Source: Bacteroidia bacterium (GTDB lineage Bacteria > Bacteroidota > Bacteroidia > NS11-12g > UBA9320). From it: 44,497 bases of DNA. The DNA lies in NCBI GenBank assembly GCA_028247315.1, contig JAOKFZ010000014.1:1-44497 (forward strand), read 5' to 3'. Below the pieces are notes generated by a model. That model was not told the DNA's origin, ran no database searches, and was given only the letters and a program-made list of their open reading frames with translations. The translations under genes were made by a program, and so were the position numbers. This document shows positions 1 to 8,809 of the stretch, piece by piece. Within the stretch, counting starts at the first letter, position 1. The number at the start of each line of letters is the position of its first letter.

Positions 1-48
1 ATAAACAGACTATTTAATAAGCCTAAAGGCTAGATTAGTGACGCTACC

Positions 49-83
49 AAAGCGGAATTGTGAAACTAAATTCCGCTTTTTTT
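49..83 (+). terminator. Rho-independent terminator of an upstream gene
   Basis: An 11-bp perfect stem (49-59 pairs with 69-79) closes a 9-nt loop and runs into a T tract at 77-83. The T run lies on the + side only, so it ends a + strand transcript that starts before the window. Confidence 0.8.
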
Positions 84-218
84 GTCCGTAATCCTCCGTC
101 ATGTCTTAGATGCACTCAATAAACACATTTTTATTTTGGGTTCAATAATGTGTTTTTTATCGATCTACTCACGAAGCAAGAGTCTAGGAGTTATTTGCAT
201 CTTAAATATTTTCAAACT

Positions 219-253
219 TTGTAAAGGGACATCTATCATAGATATCATATTTG
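219..253 (+). promoter_or_regulatory. Putative promoter of the M23 peptidase gene
   Basis: CATATTTG at 246-253 matches the Bacteroidota -7 element TAnnTTTG at five of six fixed bases. A TTG at 219-221 lies 24 nt upstream, slightly longer than the usual -33/-7 spacing. The predicted leader would be about 30 nt. Confidence 0.4.
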
Positions 254-288
254 CAACAATCTTAATTATGCCTTTTTAGAAAAATAAT

Positions 289-1602
289 ATGAAACAACTG
301 CTTATCATACTGTCACTAACCATTTTTATTGGCTGCAATAAAAACTTGAATGAAACAAAATCAGAAGAGACAATGAGCTATGAAAAGGGTCCAATCACAA
401 TTCCCCTACCTAGAATTGAATATGGCTTTGTTTTAGATTCTTTTCAGGTAAAAAGAGATACCGTAGAAGACAATTGGACCTTGAGTCATATGTTCTCACC
501 TTACGGTGTTTCGCAATGGAATATTAACGAAGCTGCAGAAAGGGCTGCAGATTCATTAGTTGGTCTTCGGTATGTGAAAGAAGGAACGCCATTTATCATT
601 TTATCGGCAATTGGAGATACGGTTGAAACCGCCGAGTATTTTATTTATCCTAAAAATATTGTGGATTTTGTGGTGTTTGATTTTAGAGATTCAGTCTATG
701 TTGAAAAGCGGTCGAAACAGAATGAAGTGAATGAAAAAATTATTTCCGGTGAAATCGTTAAAAATTCTAATCTCACCTTCGCATTAGATCAACAGTTAAA
801 GGACATTAATATGACGGGTGAAATGGCTGAGTATGTGGCAGGCACATTTGCATGGACGATTGATTTTTTCCGCTTGCATCCTGGTGACGAATTTAAAGTG
901 ATTTATAATGAAAAATCGGTGGAAGGCATACCGTACGGAGTCGGCGGAATACGTTCAGCATGGTTCAAACACAAAGGACACGAATTTTATGCTTTCCAAT
1001 ATGCTTTAGATGTTGCAGGAACACAAACTGGCTTTTTCAATGAAGACGGCAAAAAAATGAAGCGTCCGTTTTTAATGGCTCCGGTAAAGTATTCACGCAT
1101 AAGCTCAGGGTTTAGTGGGCGTCGTTTTCATCCTGTTCAGAAAAGATGGAAAGCTCATTTAGGAACAGATTATGCCGCACCAAAAGGTACTCCAATTATG
1201 TCTACAGCAAATGGAACTGTAGTTGCGGCTTCATATACGGGCGGAAATGGATATTATGTGAAAGTGAAGCATAACGAAACGTATACTACGCAGTATTTGC
1301 ACATGACACGCTTTGCAGAAGGTATTCATAAGGGTGTTTATGTGGAACAAGGTCAGACGATTGGTTATGTTGGAAGCACGGGTCTTGCTACTGGTCCGCA
1401 TGTTTGTTATCGTTTTTGGAAGAATGGGAAACAGACTGATCATAGGGCTGAGAAATTTCCATCTTCTATTCCCATGGTTGATTCTTTGCTGCCTTCTTAT
1501 ATGGACTATATACAGCCTATTCGTGCACAGATTGATTCTATGCCGATTACGCATTTTATTGAGGACAATGAGGTTATTGATTCGATTCAATATAAATTGT
1601 AA
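289..1602 (+). CDS. M23-family peptidoglycan endopeptidase lipoprotein
   Basis: Predicted zinc metallopeptidase acting on peptidoglycan cross-links. The N-terminus is a lipoprotein signal with the lipobox ending IGC, so C16 should be lipidated and the protein anchored in the envelope. Residues about 50-260 resemble the N-terminal regions of other Bacteroidota M23 proteins. The LytM-like catalytic domain is at about 265-390. Visible zinc/catalytic residues are H290 and D294 (HLGTD) and H338 (QYLHM). The last motif, normally GPHLH, reads GPHVC (H371, C373), so the usual second His is a Cys. Length (437 aa) fits the family. The start ATG follows an A-rich stretch as is common in this phylum. It appears monocistronic. 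The family call is strong; the exact bond cleaved is unknown. Confidence 0.9.
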   Translation: MKQLLIILSLTIFIGCNKNLNETKSEETMSYEKGPITIPLPRIEYGFVLDSFQVKRDTVEDNWTLSHMFSPYGVSQWNINEAAERAADSLVGLRYVKEGTPFIILSAIGDTVETAEYFIYPKNIVDFVVFDFRDSVYVEKRSKQNEVNEKIISGEIVKNSNLTFALDQQLKDINMTGEMAEYVAGTFAWTIDFFRLHPGDEFKVIYNEKSVEGIPYGVGGIRSAWFKHKGHEFYAFQYALDVAGTQTGFFNEDGKKMKRPFLMAPVKYSRISSGFSGRRFHPVQKRWKAHLGTDYAAPKGTPIMSTANGTVVAASYTGGNGYYVKVKHNETYTTQYLHMTRFAEGIHKGVYVEQGQTIGYVGSTGLATGPHVCYRFWKNGKQTDHRAEKFPSSIPMVDSLLPSYMDYIQPIRAQIDSMPITHFIEDNEVIDSIQYKL

Positions 1603-1819
1603 GGAGAGATAAGCCTCTATTTAATCTATTTCGATCTTTTATTTGCATTTACCCATTTATATATTGCATCTCTTCTATAAATAACTGCATGAAAAGTGCC
1701 AGTTATTAGGGTAATATTTACCCATCTATTCACATATCCGATTGATAGAGATACCCAACCGACATATTTACATGGTTCAGAGATGTAAAAACATTTATTA
1801 GGAGTCTTTTAGCTATAAG

Positions 1820-1848
1820 TTGCTAATTATCAAACTTCTCTACCTTTG
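1820..1848 (+). promoter_or_regulatory. Bacteroidota-type promoter of the mutase gene
   Basis: TTG at 1820-1822, an 18-nt spacer, then TACCTTTG at 1841-1848 match the -33/-7 consensus (TTG, TAnnTTTG). Transcription should begin around 1852-1855, at or next to the ATG at 1854, so the mRNA is probably leaderless. Confidence 0.75.
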
Positions 1849-1853
1849 CCACA

Positions 1854-4547
1854 ATGCAATTGGATAAAACACTATCGTTTGATGAGTTCGTGAAAGCGAG
1901 TTTGGTAGATTGGAAAGCAAAAGCAACCAAAGATCTGAAAGGTAAGAGCCTAGCTGAGTTGGCTTATAGCACGTCAGATGGCATCTCCTTAGAATCGTAT
2001 TATACAGATGAGAATAGCACGTCTCTATTCTCCGTAGGACAAACAGATTGGCAAATTACATCGCTTTCTTCTGAGAAACTGGAAGGAGTGGACAAAACCA
2101 TAAGTGATTTAAATGAACTTGGCGAAGACTGTAAGAAACTGAGCTTAGAAAATCTTACAAAGGCAGAAAACCAATCGGCAGTATACTTTGAACTTGGAAC
2201 TAGGTTCTATGAGAATATTGCGAAGCTTAGAGCTCTAAGAATTGCATATCCAAACACAGAAACCAATGCAGTAATACCGGCAACGGATGACGCCTTCACA
2301 CACAATAACCTGGTAAGACAAACCATTGCAGCAGCATCTGCTATCATAGGAGGAGCGAAGCATATTTGTGTATTGCCCTTCAATAACAAAGAGACAGAAC
2401 AAAGTCTCCGACTAGCCAAAAACGTCTTAGTTCTACTCAAAAGCGAAAGCTATATGGCAGAGCTTCACGATGCTGCAAGTGGAAGTTGGTTTTTGGAGAA
2501 GTTGACCAAAGAATATTTGACGGTTATTAAACCTGATTCAGTGACTACACTAACGACCACTCCTGCTACATCTATCGCAGGAGAAGCACCCTACCTCCGT
2601 GGCCCGTACTCTACGATGTACGCTATCCGTCCATGGACTATCCGTCAGTATGCAGGATTTAGTACGGCGGAAAAGAGCAATGCCTTCTACAAAAGAAATT
2701 TAGCCGCAGGACAAAAAGGGCTTTCTGTAGCCTTTGACCTCGCTACGCATAGAGGCTACGATAGCGATCATGAGCGAGTAACCGGTGATGTAGGAATGGC
2801 AGGTGTTGCCATAGACAGCATTGAGGATATGAAAATCCTTTTTGATGCGATACCGCTCGGGGATATATCAGTGAGTATGACCATGAATGGTGCTGTACTT
2901 CCTATTATGGCATTTTATATAGCTGCTGCAAAAGAGCAAGGGGTAGACCAAGCAAAATTAGCGGGTACTATTCAAAATGATATTCTAAAGGAGTTTATGG
3001 TGCGGAATACATACATCTATCCGCCTGCTCCGAGTATGCGTATTATTTCTGACATCTTTAAATACACTTCGGCCAATATGCCAAAGTTCAATAGTATCAG
3101 TATAAGCGGATACCACATGCAAGAGGCAGGTGCAACTCCAGAATTGGAGTTGGCATATACCATAGCAGATGGCTTAGACTACGTTCGTACAGGCATAGAG
3201 GCAGGACTAGCTATTGATGATTTTGCACCACGTCTTTCTTTCTTTTGGGGTATTGGGATGAATTTCTACAAGGAAATAGCCAAGCTACGTGCAGGTAGAA
3301 TGCTATGGGCTAAACTGATAAAACGGTTTGATCCACAGAACCCCAAATCCATGGCACTTAGAACACATTGCCAGACAAGTGGATGGAGTCTTACCGAGCA
3401 AGATCCGTATAACAATGTAGCTAGAACTACGATAGAAGCATTGGCTGCTATTTTTGGAGGCACACAAAGTTTACATACCAATAGCTTTGATGAAGCAATG
3501 GCTTTACCAACAGATTTCAGTGCAAAAATTGCCAGGAATACCCAAAAGATCATACAAGAGGAAACGGATATCACGAAAGTAATAGACCCTTGGGGCGGGA
3601 GTAAAGTCATAGAGAAATACACACAAGATTTGGCAGACAAGGCTTGGGAATATATTCTAGAGATAGAAGAACTGGGTGGCATGTCTAAAGCCATAGAAAG
3701 TGGTATTCCTAAAATGCGTATAGAAGAATGTGCTGCGGTGAAACAAGCCAAAATAGACGCAGGCAAAGAAATCATAGTAGGTGTAAATAAGTACAAGACG
3801 GATGAGAAAGCAGACTTTGATATTCTGGAAGTAGACAATGACGCTGTACGTAAAAGTCAAATAGATAGAATCAATAAAGTAAAAGCGGAAAGAGATAATG
3901 GTAAGGCTAGTGAGGTTTTAGTTAGACTTGAAAAAGCTGCTCGAGCTGACGGCAATCTTTTAGCTATTTGTGTAGAAGCTGCAGAAGCTAGGGTTACCTT
4001 AGGAGAGATGTCTGATGCTTTGGAGAAGGTGTTTGGAAGGTTCCAAGCTCATAATGCAACTATAAGTGGCGTATATTTGAAAGAAGTGCAAAACAATAAT
4101 AAGGTAATAGCTGCTCGAAAAGCGGCGGACGATTTTGCTGCCAGAGACGGACGTAGACCGAGGATACTAGTTGCCAAAATGGGTCAAGATGGCCACGATA
4201 GAGGTGCTAAAATTATTGCTACGGCATTTGCAGATTTGGGTTTTGATGTGGACATAGGTCCACTCTTTCAAACACCAGCAGAAGTGGCCAAACAGTCTAT
4301 GGAAAATGATGTGCATATACTGGGAGTATCCTCACTTGCTGCAGGTCACAAAACCTTAATGCCAGAAGTAATTGGAGAATTAAAAAAGCTAGGAATGGAT
4401 GACATTATAGTCGTAGCTGGAGGTGTGATTCCAGAGCAAGATTATGCGTTCTTACACGATAGTGGAGTAGATTTTGTGTTTGGTCCAGGTACTGTCATCG
4501 CTGAAGCAGCGATTGGTATATTGAAAAAATTATCTTTGAAGCCATGA
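1854..4547 (+). CDS. Methylmalonyl-CoA mutase, small-subunit-like segment fused to large subunit
   Basis: Interconverts (R)-methylmalonyl-CoA and succinyl-CoA with adenosylcobalamin. Residues about 240-897 are a complete large subunit: substrate-barrel start [20 protein letters not shown] near 249, conserved [10 protein letters not shown] near 418, [17 protein letters not shown] near 505, then a B12-binding domain with DGHDRG at 779-784 (H781 the expected cobalt ligand), SLAAGH near 827 and GG at 856-857. Residues 1-230 are extra. They resemble the start of a small subunit ([21 protein letters not shown]) followed directly by its barrel end ([18 protein letters not shown] and [13 protein letters not shown]), with the middle missing. 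No separate small-subunit gene is in the window. The stop overlaps the next gene by 4 nt. The enzyme class is certain; the fusion reading is from remembered family alignments. Confidence 0.93.
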   Translation: MQLDKTLSFDEFVKASLVDWKAKATKDLKGKSLAELAYSTSDGISLESYYTDENSTSLFSVGQTDWQITSLSSEKLEGVDKTISDLNELGEDCKKLSLENLTKAENQSAVYFELGTRFYENIAKLRALRIAYPNTETNAVIPATDDAFTHNNLVRQTIAAASAIIGGAKHICVLPFNNKETEQSLRLAKNVLVLLKSESYMAELHDAASGSWFLEKLTKEYLTVIKPDSVTTLTTTPATSIAGEAPYLRGPYSTMYAIRPWTIRQYAGFSTAEKSNAFYKRNLAAGQKGLSVAFDLATHRGYDSDHERVTGDVGMAGVAIDSIEDMKILFDAIPLGDISVSMTMNGAVLPIMAFYIAAAKEQGVDQAKLAGTIQNDILKEFMVRNTYIYPPAPSMRIISDIFKYTSANMPKFNSISISGYHMQEAGATPELELAYTIADGLDYVRTGIEAGLAIDDFAPRLSFFWGIGMNFYKEIAKLRAGRMLWAKLIKRFDPQNPKSMALRTHCQTSGWSLTEQDPYNNVARTTIEALAAIFGGTQSLHTNSFDEAMALPTDFSAKIARNTQKIIQEETDITKVIDPWGGSKVIEKYTQDLADKAWEYILEIEELGGMSKAIESGIPKMRIEECAAVKQAKIDAGKEIIVGVNKYKTDEKADFDILEVDNDAVRKSQIDRINKVKAERDNGKASEVLVRLEKAARADGNLLAICVEAAEARVTLGEMSDALEKVFGRFQAHNATISGVYLKEVQNNNKVIAARKAADDFAARDGRRPRILVAKMGQDGHDRGAKIIATAFADLGFDVDIGPLFQTPAEVAKQSMENDVHILGVSSLAAGHKTLMPEVIGELKKLGMDDIIVVAGGVIPEQDYAFLHDSGVDFVFGPGTVIAEAAIGILKKLSLKP

Positions 4548-4699
4548 GTATTTGGCGAGTAATATTATCAGTTCTTTTTCCTCCTTTGGCGGTTTATGAC
4601 CAAGGGTGTGGTTCTATCACGATCATATTTATCCTTACACTATTGGGTTGGGTCCCTGGTGTTATCGGAGCTTTGGTCATATTGAATAAATCAAAGTAA
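4544..4699 (+). CDS. YqaE/Pmp3-family small membrane protein
   Basis: A 51-residue protein whose ATG overlaps the TGA of the mutase gene (ATGA), implying translational coupling. The sequence shows the family hallmarks: an N-terminal hydrophobic helix ending in FPPLAV, a short polar loop (YDQGCGS), and a second helix with [13 protein letters not shown]. These match the Pmp3/YqaE pattern of two transmembrane helices with PPLAV and LGW-PG motifs. Family members are linked to membrane potential and stress tolerance, but their biochemical role is unclear. No functional link with the mutase is evident, so co-transcription may be incidental. Confidence 0.85.
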   Translation: MSIWRVILSVLFPPLAVYDQGCGSITIIFILTLLGWVPGVIGALVILNKSK

Positions 4700-4855
4700 G
4701 CCGATATTATCTTGACTTTCCTGTGTTTACGTGCTTGTGAAACGGTACGAAACGTTTGTATGTCTTTGTGTTTGCCTCTGCTCTTCTCTCTCTCTTCAGA
4801 GGTTATTGAGGTTGAATAAGAAGCAGCAATAGAACATTCAGACATTGGTATTGCT

Positions 4856-5650
4856 TTAAATAGCTACTGGAGCACTTATTCTTGGATGCGGTTTATACCC
4901 CTCCACGTCAAAATCGTCGTACACAAAGTCAAACACAGATTTCTTTTCTGGATTCATGGTAACCTTTGGGTATGCACGTGGTTCGCGGCTGAGTTGCTCT
5001 TTTACCTGCTCAAAATGATTGCTGTAGATGTGAGCATCACCAAATGTATGTACAAACTCCCCTGGTTCTAGGCCTACTTCTTGTGCTATCATAAGAGTTA
5101 GAAGAGCATAGCTTGCAATATTGAAAGGCACACCAAGAAACAAATCGGCACTGCGTTGATAGAGTTGGCAACTTAGCTTTCCGTCTGCTACATAAAACTG
5201 GAATAAGCAGTGACATGGAGTAAGGGCCATGTCTCCTAGTTCGCCTACATTCCACGCATTTACGAGTATTCTTCGGCTATCTGGATTATTTTTTAAGGTA
5301 TCGAGCACATATTGTATCTGGTCTATCTTCTCCCCATTAGGAGCTTCCCACTCACGCCATTGCTTGCCGTATACAGGTCCTAAATCGCCATTTTCGTCAG
5401 CCCAGGCATCCCATATTTTGACGTTGTGGTCCTTGAGATATTGTATGTTGGTGTCTCCTTTTAGAAACCAGAGAAGCTCGTGTACCACCGACTTCCAGTG
5501 TACCTTTTTGGATGTAATGAGCGGGAATGATTCTGCTAGGTCAAAGCGTAGTTGACCACCAAAAACACTAATGGTTCCGGTGCCTGTTCTGTCGGTTTTT
5601 TTAGTTCCGTTTTCGAACACATATTTTAGAAAATCTTCGTATTGTCTCAT
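4856..5650 (-). CDS. thyA: Thymidylate synthase
   Basis: Makes dTMP from dUMP using methylenetetrahydrofolate in the cytoplasm. The protein is 264 aa, the same length as the E. coli enzyme, when started at the ATG at 5650 ([11 protein letters not shown]); an earlier in-frame start would add five residues with no family match. Conserved features include RTGTGT near 21, the nucleophile C146 in [30 protein letters not shown], and the C-terminus ending APVAI. It is convergent with the mutase/YqaE pair and divergent from the E2 gene. There is nothing unusual in it. Confidence 0.98.
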   Translation of the reverse strand: MRQYEDFLKYVFENGTKKTDRTGTGTISVFGGQLRFDLAESFPLITSKKVHWKSVVHELLWFLKGDTNIQYLKDHNVKIWDAWADENGDLGPVYGKQWREWEAPNGEKIDQIQYVLDTLKNNPDSRRILVNAWNVGELGDMALTPCHCLFQFYVADGKLSCQLYQRSADLFLGVPFNIASYALLTLMIAQEVGLEPGEFVHTFGDAHIYSNHFEQVKEQLSREPRAYPKVTMNPEKKSVFDFVYDDFDVEGYKPHPRISAPVAI

Positions 5651-5732
5651 TATTTTACAAAGCACGCCCTAATTGTGCGAAATAAATTGCTCTATTATTA
5701 GTCGTTACCAACAATATTTAAACTTGGATGTT

Positions 5733-5740
5733 TAGTTTTG
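5733..5740 (+). promoter_or_regulatory. -7 promoter element of the E2 gene
   Basis: TAGTTTTG is an exact TAnnTTTG match, 22 nt before the ATG at 5762. No TTG is seen at the usual -33 distance. Confidence 0.5.
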
Positions 5741-5761
5741 CGGAGCTTTAGAAAGAACAAC

Positions 5762-6979
5762 ATGGCAGTAGCAATAAAATTACCTAGAATGAGTGACACG
5801 ATGGAGGAAGGAACCATCGTATCTTGGTTTGTAAAGGTAGGGGATACCGTTAAATCAAGTGAAATGATAGCAGATGTAGAGACCGACAAGGCCACTATGG
5901 AGCTAGAAAACTTTGAAATGGGAGAAGTACTGTATCTTCTAGAGGAAGGTGCTACAGTGCCGGTGGAGACAGCCATAGCTGTAATAGGCAAGAAAGGTGA
6001 AGATTTTCAGCACTTGCTCGAAGCGGCTCCTGAAGCAGCACCTGAGCTAGTAAAAGAAGCAGCACCTGAGCCAGTAGTAGAAGCCGCACCTAGTCCTGCT
6101 CCAGTTACAGCTGCACCAGCAGCAACTGCTCCGAGCAATGGACGTGTGTTCGCATCACCCCTTGCCAAGAAAATGGCAGAGGATAAAGGGATAAGCTTGG
6201 ATGCTGTAAATGGAACAGGAGACAATGGACGTATCACAAAGAAAGATATAGAGAATCATACTCCAAGAGCAACAACAAGCACTGCGGCAGTAGGCTTAGA
6301 AAGTTTCGAAGACCTACCTGTTTCGCAGATGCGTAAGACGATAGCTAAGCGATTAGCAGAGTCTAAGTTTTCAGCACCGCACTTCTACCTTACTAAGGAG
6401 ATTAAAATGGATGCCGTACTTGCTGCACGTAAGCGTATGAATGAGTATACGGAAAGTAGAATTTCGATCAATGACATTATTGTAAAAGCTACCGCTGTAG
6501 CTCTCAAGAGTCATCCAAATGTGAATTCATCTTGGTTGGGCGATAAGATAAGAAGAAACCACCACGTACACATAGGTGTGGCAGTAGCTATCGATGATGG
6601 ACTGCTCGTACCTGTAGTGCGTTTTGCAGATAGCAAGTCGTTATCTCAGATAGGAGCAGAGGTGAGAGAGCTAGCAGGTAAAGCAAAAACAAAAGAATTG
6701 AAACCACAGGATTGGGAAGGAAACACTTTCACCATCTCAAACCTAGGAGCATTTGGTATAGATGAGTTTACGGCTATTGTAAATCCGCCAGATGCGTGTA
6801 TACTAGCTATAGGAAGTTCAAAGGAAACAGTCATCGTTGAAAACGGGGAGATGAGATCAGGTCATGTAATGAAAGTTACCTTGAGTTGCGATCACAGAGC
6901 CGTAGATGGTGTTACAGGAGCGAATTTCCTAAAAACCTTTGCTGAGTTACTAGAAGAGCCAGTGAGACTTTTGGTTTAG
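5762..6979 (+). CDS. Lipoyl-dependent 2-oxo acid dehydrogenase E2, probably pyruvate dehydrogenase
   Basis: Dihydrolipoamide acyltransferase, the core of a 2-oxo acid dehydrogenase complex. The 405-aa protein starts at the ATG at 5762. A single N-terminal lipoyl domain (1-80) carries K43 in ETDKATMELE as the lipoylation site. An Ala/Pro/Glu linker (about 86-125) with repeated EAAPE units follows, then a peripheral-subunit-binding domain (129-166, ASPLAKKMAEDKGI) and the acetyltransferase domain (185-405) with the catalytic motif DHRAVDG at 377-383. The short acyltransferase form with SQMRKTIAKRLAESK is typical of Bacteroidota pyruvate dehydrogenase E2, but substrate cannot be proved because no E1 or E3 genes are adjacent. 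A strong terminator follows directly. Confidence 0.92.
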   Translation: MAVAIKLPRMSDTMEEGTIVSWFVKVGDTVKSSEMIADVETDKATMELENFEMGEVLYLLEEGATVPVETAIAVIGKKGEDFQHLLEAAPEAAPELVKEAAPEPVVEAAPSPAPVTAAPAATAPSNGRVFASPLAKKMAEDKGISLDAVNGTGDNGRITKKDIENHTPRATTSTAAVGLESFEDLPVSQMRKTIAKRLAESKFSAPHFYLTKEIKMDAVLAARKRMNEYTESRISINDIIVKATAVALKSHPNVNSSWLGDKIRRNHHVHIGVAVAIDDGLLVPVVRFADSKSLSQIGAEVRELAGKAKTKELKPQDWEGNTFTISNLGAFGIDEFTAIVNPPDACILAIGSSKETVIVENGEMRSGHVMKVTLSCDHRAVDGVTGANFLKTFAELLEEPVRLLV

Positions 6980-7001
6980 GCGTAGCTATACCAGCATATA
7001 T

Positions 7002-7038
7002 AAAAGCCCAATTCTGTTTCCAGAGTTGGGCTTTTTTT
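7002..7038 (+). terminator. Rho-independent terminator after the E2 gene
   Basis: A 15-bp stem with one G-T pair (7002-7016 with 7021-7035), a TTTC loop and a T tract at 7032-7038 end the E2 transcript. Confidence 0.88.
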
Positions 7039-7039
7039 A

Positions 7040-7608
7040 GGTATTACTTACCTTTCAGTGGTGAAGGTTTCTTCTATCTTGGTATCCCTAAACCCTTATA
7101 CTATATGTTCCATTTCTTCTCTATAATTATGTAGTCCTCGTCCTCTTTTATTTTCTATCAAAGGAGTACTCTGTTCTTCTTTAAGTGTGTTGCCTTTTCT
7201 TTTGAGTGAAGAATGAATAGTTCTTACTTATTCTGTTTGCGGAGTGTAGAAGTCGGTTTGTCTAAAAATCCAGCATTAAAATCTCCTATCTTCTCGGAGA
7301 CAGAAGATATTAATGTTAAGATTCTTGATGTAATATCGTAAGGTGAACGCGAATGGTACTATCAAAGTACAATACTGTTATAGATAATAGGCGATTGCGA
7401 TATTACCATGTTACATTTAAAACGTAATTTATGCTGCGGCACAAACGCCTTTAGCTCAATTAATCGAAGAGAGAGGTCTTTTTGCTCTTTATAGCGACCC
7501 TGCTTGGGGTACTTGTCGGTTCTGTAAACGTGCATGGGAGGTCTTGGGTTATGTCTTGGGATGGCTTGTTGCTTGGCTTGCCTGTATTTAGTAATGTGGC
7601 TTTTGAAC
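7040..7608. other. Gene-poor stretch between E2 and rhodopsin terminators
   Basis: About 570 bases with no convincing gene. It contains an 8-bp hairpin (TATCTTCT at 7287-7294 with AGAAGATA at 7302-7309, loop 7 nt, no T tract). It also holds a 42-codon open frame at 7213-7341 (+) with no recognisable family. I see no promoter leading to a gene, no repeat family and no tRNA. It may be decayed sequence or hold an unrecognised small RNA. Confidence 0.5.
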
Positions 7609-7648
7609 AAAAAAAAGGACAATCACCGCAAAAGCAATGATTGTCCTT
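7609..7648 (-). terminator. Rho-independent terminator of the rhodopsin gene
   Basis: On the minus strand an 11-bp perfect stem (7638-7648 with 7615-7625) and a 12-nt loop run into a T tract corresponding to the A run at 7609-7616. Confidence 0.88.
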
Positions 7649-7669
7649 CTAATAAAATTTGTTTATGTC

Positions 7670-8386
7670 TTAGTCTTCGCTTCTACTTAGAGAGTAGATT
7701 ACCAAACCAAATCCTATCTTATTGATAGCATCTGCTATGTTGTATACTACATCCATAGCTGCAGCACCTGCTTCAGGAGAAGACACGAAAGTGATTCCAA
7801 ACAAACCACCTGGAGTACCAAGGATATAACCCAATGGGTATATTGCCCATCCTACCAATACGAACCATGCTAGTACTTTAGTAGCTTTAGCAACTTGCGG
7901 TCCAGCTGATTGAGCCAATTTTGCCACTTCACCAAACCATACTAGGTAAGCTATGTAAAAATAAGCAGCACCTGAAAGTACGCCCCATAGAACACTGCTA
8001 TCTCTATCCATAACCTCTCCAATGTATCCTGTTATTAGCATAACAACAGAGGCGAAGATTAATTTCCATAATAAAGAGATTTTAGCCCCCGCTTTTTTGG
8101 TGATTAGATAAAATTCAACACACATCAAAGGCACGGTAAGGATCCAGTCTACATACCTAAAGAAAGTAGGAGAGTCTCCCGTTTCTAGATTGTACCCTCT
8201 CATGTAGTAGTAATGTACGGCTGCTATGAAAGTGATAAGCCCAGAAACCAATAGGGACGTTCTCCATTTTTGCGAAGTGTTACCTACTTCAAAAAAGAAG
8301 AATACCGAAGCGGCCATCATGGCCATAGTGCCAATAAAGAATGTAAATGCGACGTAATTGTCGCTTGCAATTGTTAAATGTTCCAT
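7670..8386 (-). CDS. Proteorhodopsin, outward proton pump
   Basis: Seven-helix retinal protein of 238 aa that pumps protons out of the cell on illumination. Helix C carries the DTE set of proton pumps: D80 (primary acceptor), T84 and E91 (donor) in RYVDWILTVPLMCVE. H58 matches the His that partners the acceptor in proteorhodopsins. The retinal Schiff-base lysine is K223 in ADAINKIGFG. The spectral tuning position (105 in the green/blue proteorhodopsin numbering) is M88, typical of green-absorbing flavobacterial pumps. It is a single-gene unit bounded by its own promoter region and terminator. No blh or crt retinal-synthesis genes are in the window, so retinal must come from elsewhere. Confidence 0.97.
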   Translation of the reverse strand: MEHLTIASDNYVAFTFFIGTMAMMAASVFFFFEVGNTSQKWRTSLLVSGLITFIAAVHYYYMRGYNLETGDSPTFFRYVDWILTVPLMCVEFYLITKKAGAKISLLWKLIFASVVMLITGYIGEVMDRDSSVLWGVLSGAAYFYIAYLVWFGEVAKLAQSAGPQVAKATKVLAWFVLVGWAIYPLGYILGTPGGLFGITFVSSPEAGAAAMDVVYNIADAINKIGFGLVIYSLSRSED

Positions 8387-8422
8387 TTTTTAATTTGTTT
8401 TAGTTGTTGTTGTTAAGATTCT

Positions 8423-8430
8423 CAAATATA
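8423..8430 (-). promoter_or_regulatory. -7 promoter element of the rhodopsin gene
   Basis: On the minus strand TATATTTG matches TAnnTTTG exactly, 36 nt before the ATG. A TTG (8445-8443) lies only 12 nt upstream, so the -33 box is uncertain. The predicted leader is A-rich with CAA repeats and no Shine-Dalgarno sequence. Confidence 0.5.
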
Positions 8431-8790
8431 ACAGAAATATTGCAATTTAGATTTGGTTATGTTAAACATTTGACATATCGAGTGCCAACATCTTGATAAA
8501 CAATGTGCTACACATCCTTTTTAAAAGTGAGGTGATGTCACTTTCTCTCTACAATGGGCAAGATTTGAAACACTCATTATCGGGCAATCCTATTTTATTG
8601 ACAATGGATATATGTGGCGATGGCTGCGGGTCTGTTATTTATCGCTACTCCCAATTGTATCAATTTTTTTGATGGTTGGATAAAATAATGTAGAGACTAT
8701 CTCATTTTCGCCATTTTAGAATAGCCCGCATTCCATTACAATTACAAAAATATATCTACCACTTTTTCCAAGCACTTAGGTTTAAAACGC
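8431..8790. other. Divergent regulatory region between rhodopsin and transporter
   Basis: About 360 bases without a gene between two outward-facing promoters. The only clear structure is a palindrome, AAAGTGA (8524-8530) and TCACTTT (8538-8544) with a 7-nt spacer and no T tract, which could be an operator. No open frame here looks coding. Confidence 0.4.
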
Positions 8791-8798
8791 CACCTTTG
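8791..8798 (+). promoter_or_regulatory. -7-like element of the transporter gene
   Basis: CACCTTTG differs from TAnnTTTG at the first base. It predicts transcription starting near 8805, just before the ATG at 8810, which argues against the upstream in-frame GTG at 8798 that overlaps the element. Confidence 0.45.
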
Positions 8799-8809
8799 TG
8801 TCTGTATTT

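Noticed and set aside
82..279. 65-codon hydrophobic open frame before the M23 gene
   Set aside because: It starts at a TTG inside the terminator T tract, has no family resemblance and occupies the promoter region of the M23 gene.
3266..3838. 190-codon minus-strand frame in the mutase gene
   Set aside because: Antisense to the highly conserved substrate barrel of methylmalonyl-CoA mutase.
4775..4802. CCTCTG/CAGAGG inverted repeat between the YqaE and thyA genes as a shared terminator
   Set aside because: Only 6 bp with a 16-nt loop and no T tract on either strand.
4594..4845. 83-codon minus-strand frame after the mutase
   Set aside because: It is antisense to the well-supported YqaE/Pmp3 gene and has no recognisable family.
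7213..7341. 42-codon plus-strand frame as a small gene
   Set aside because: No recognisable family, no promoter element or start context; described only within the gene-poor stretch.
7362..7622. 86-codon minus-strand frame before the rhodopsin terminator
   Set aside because: It begins within the rhodopsin terminator and its residues show no domain pattern.
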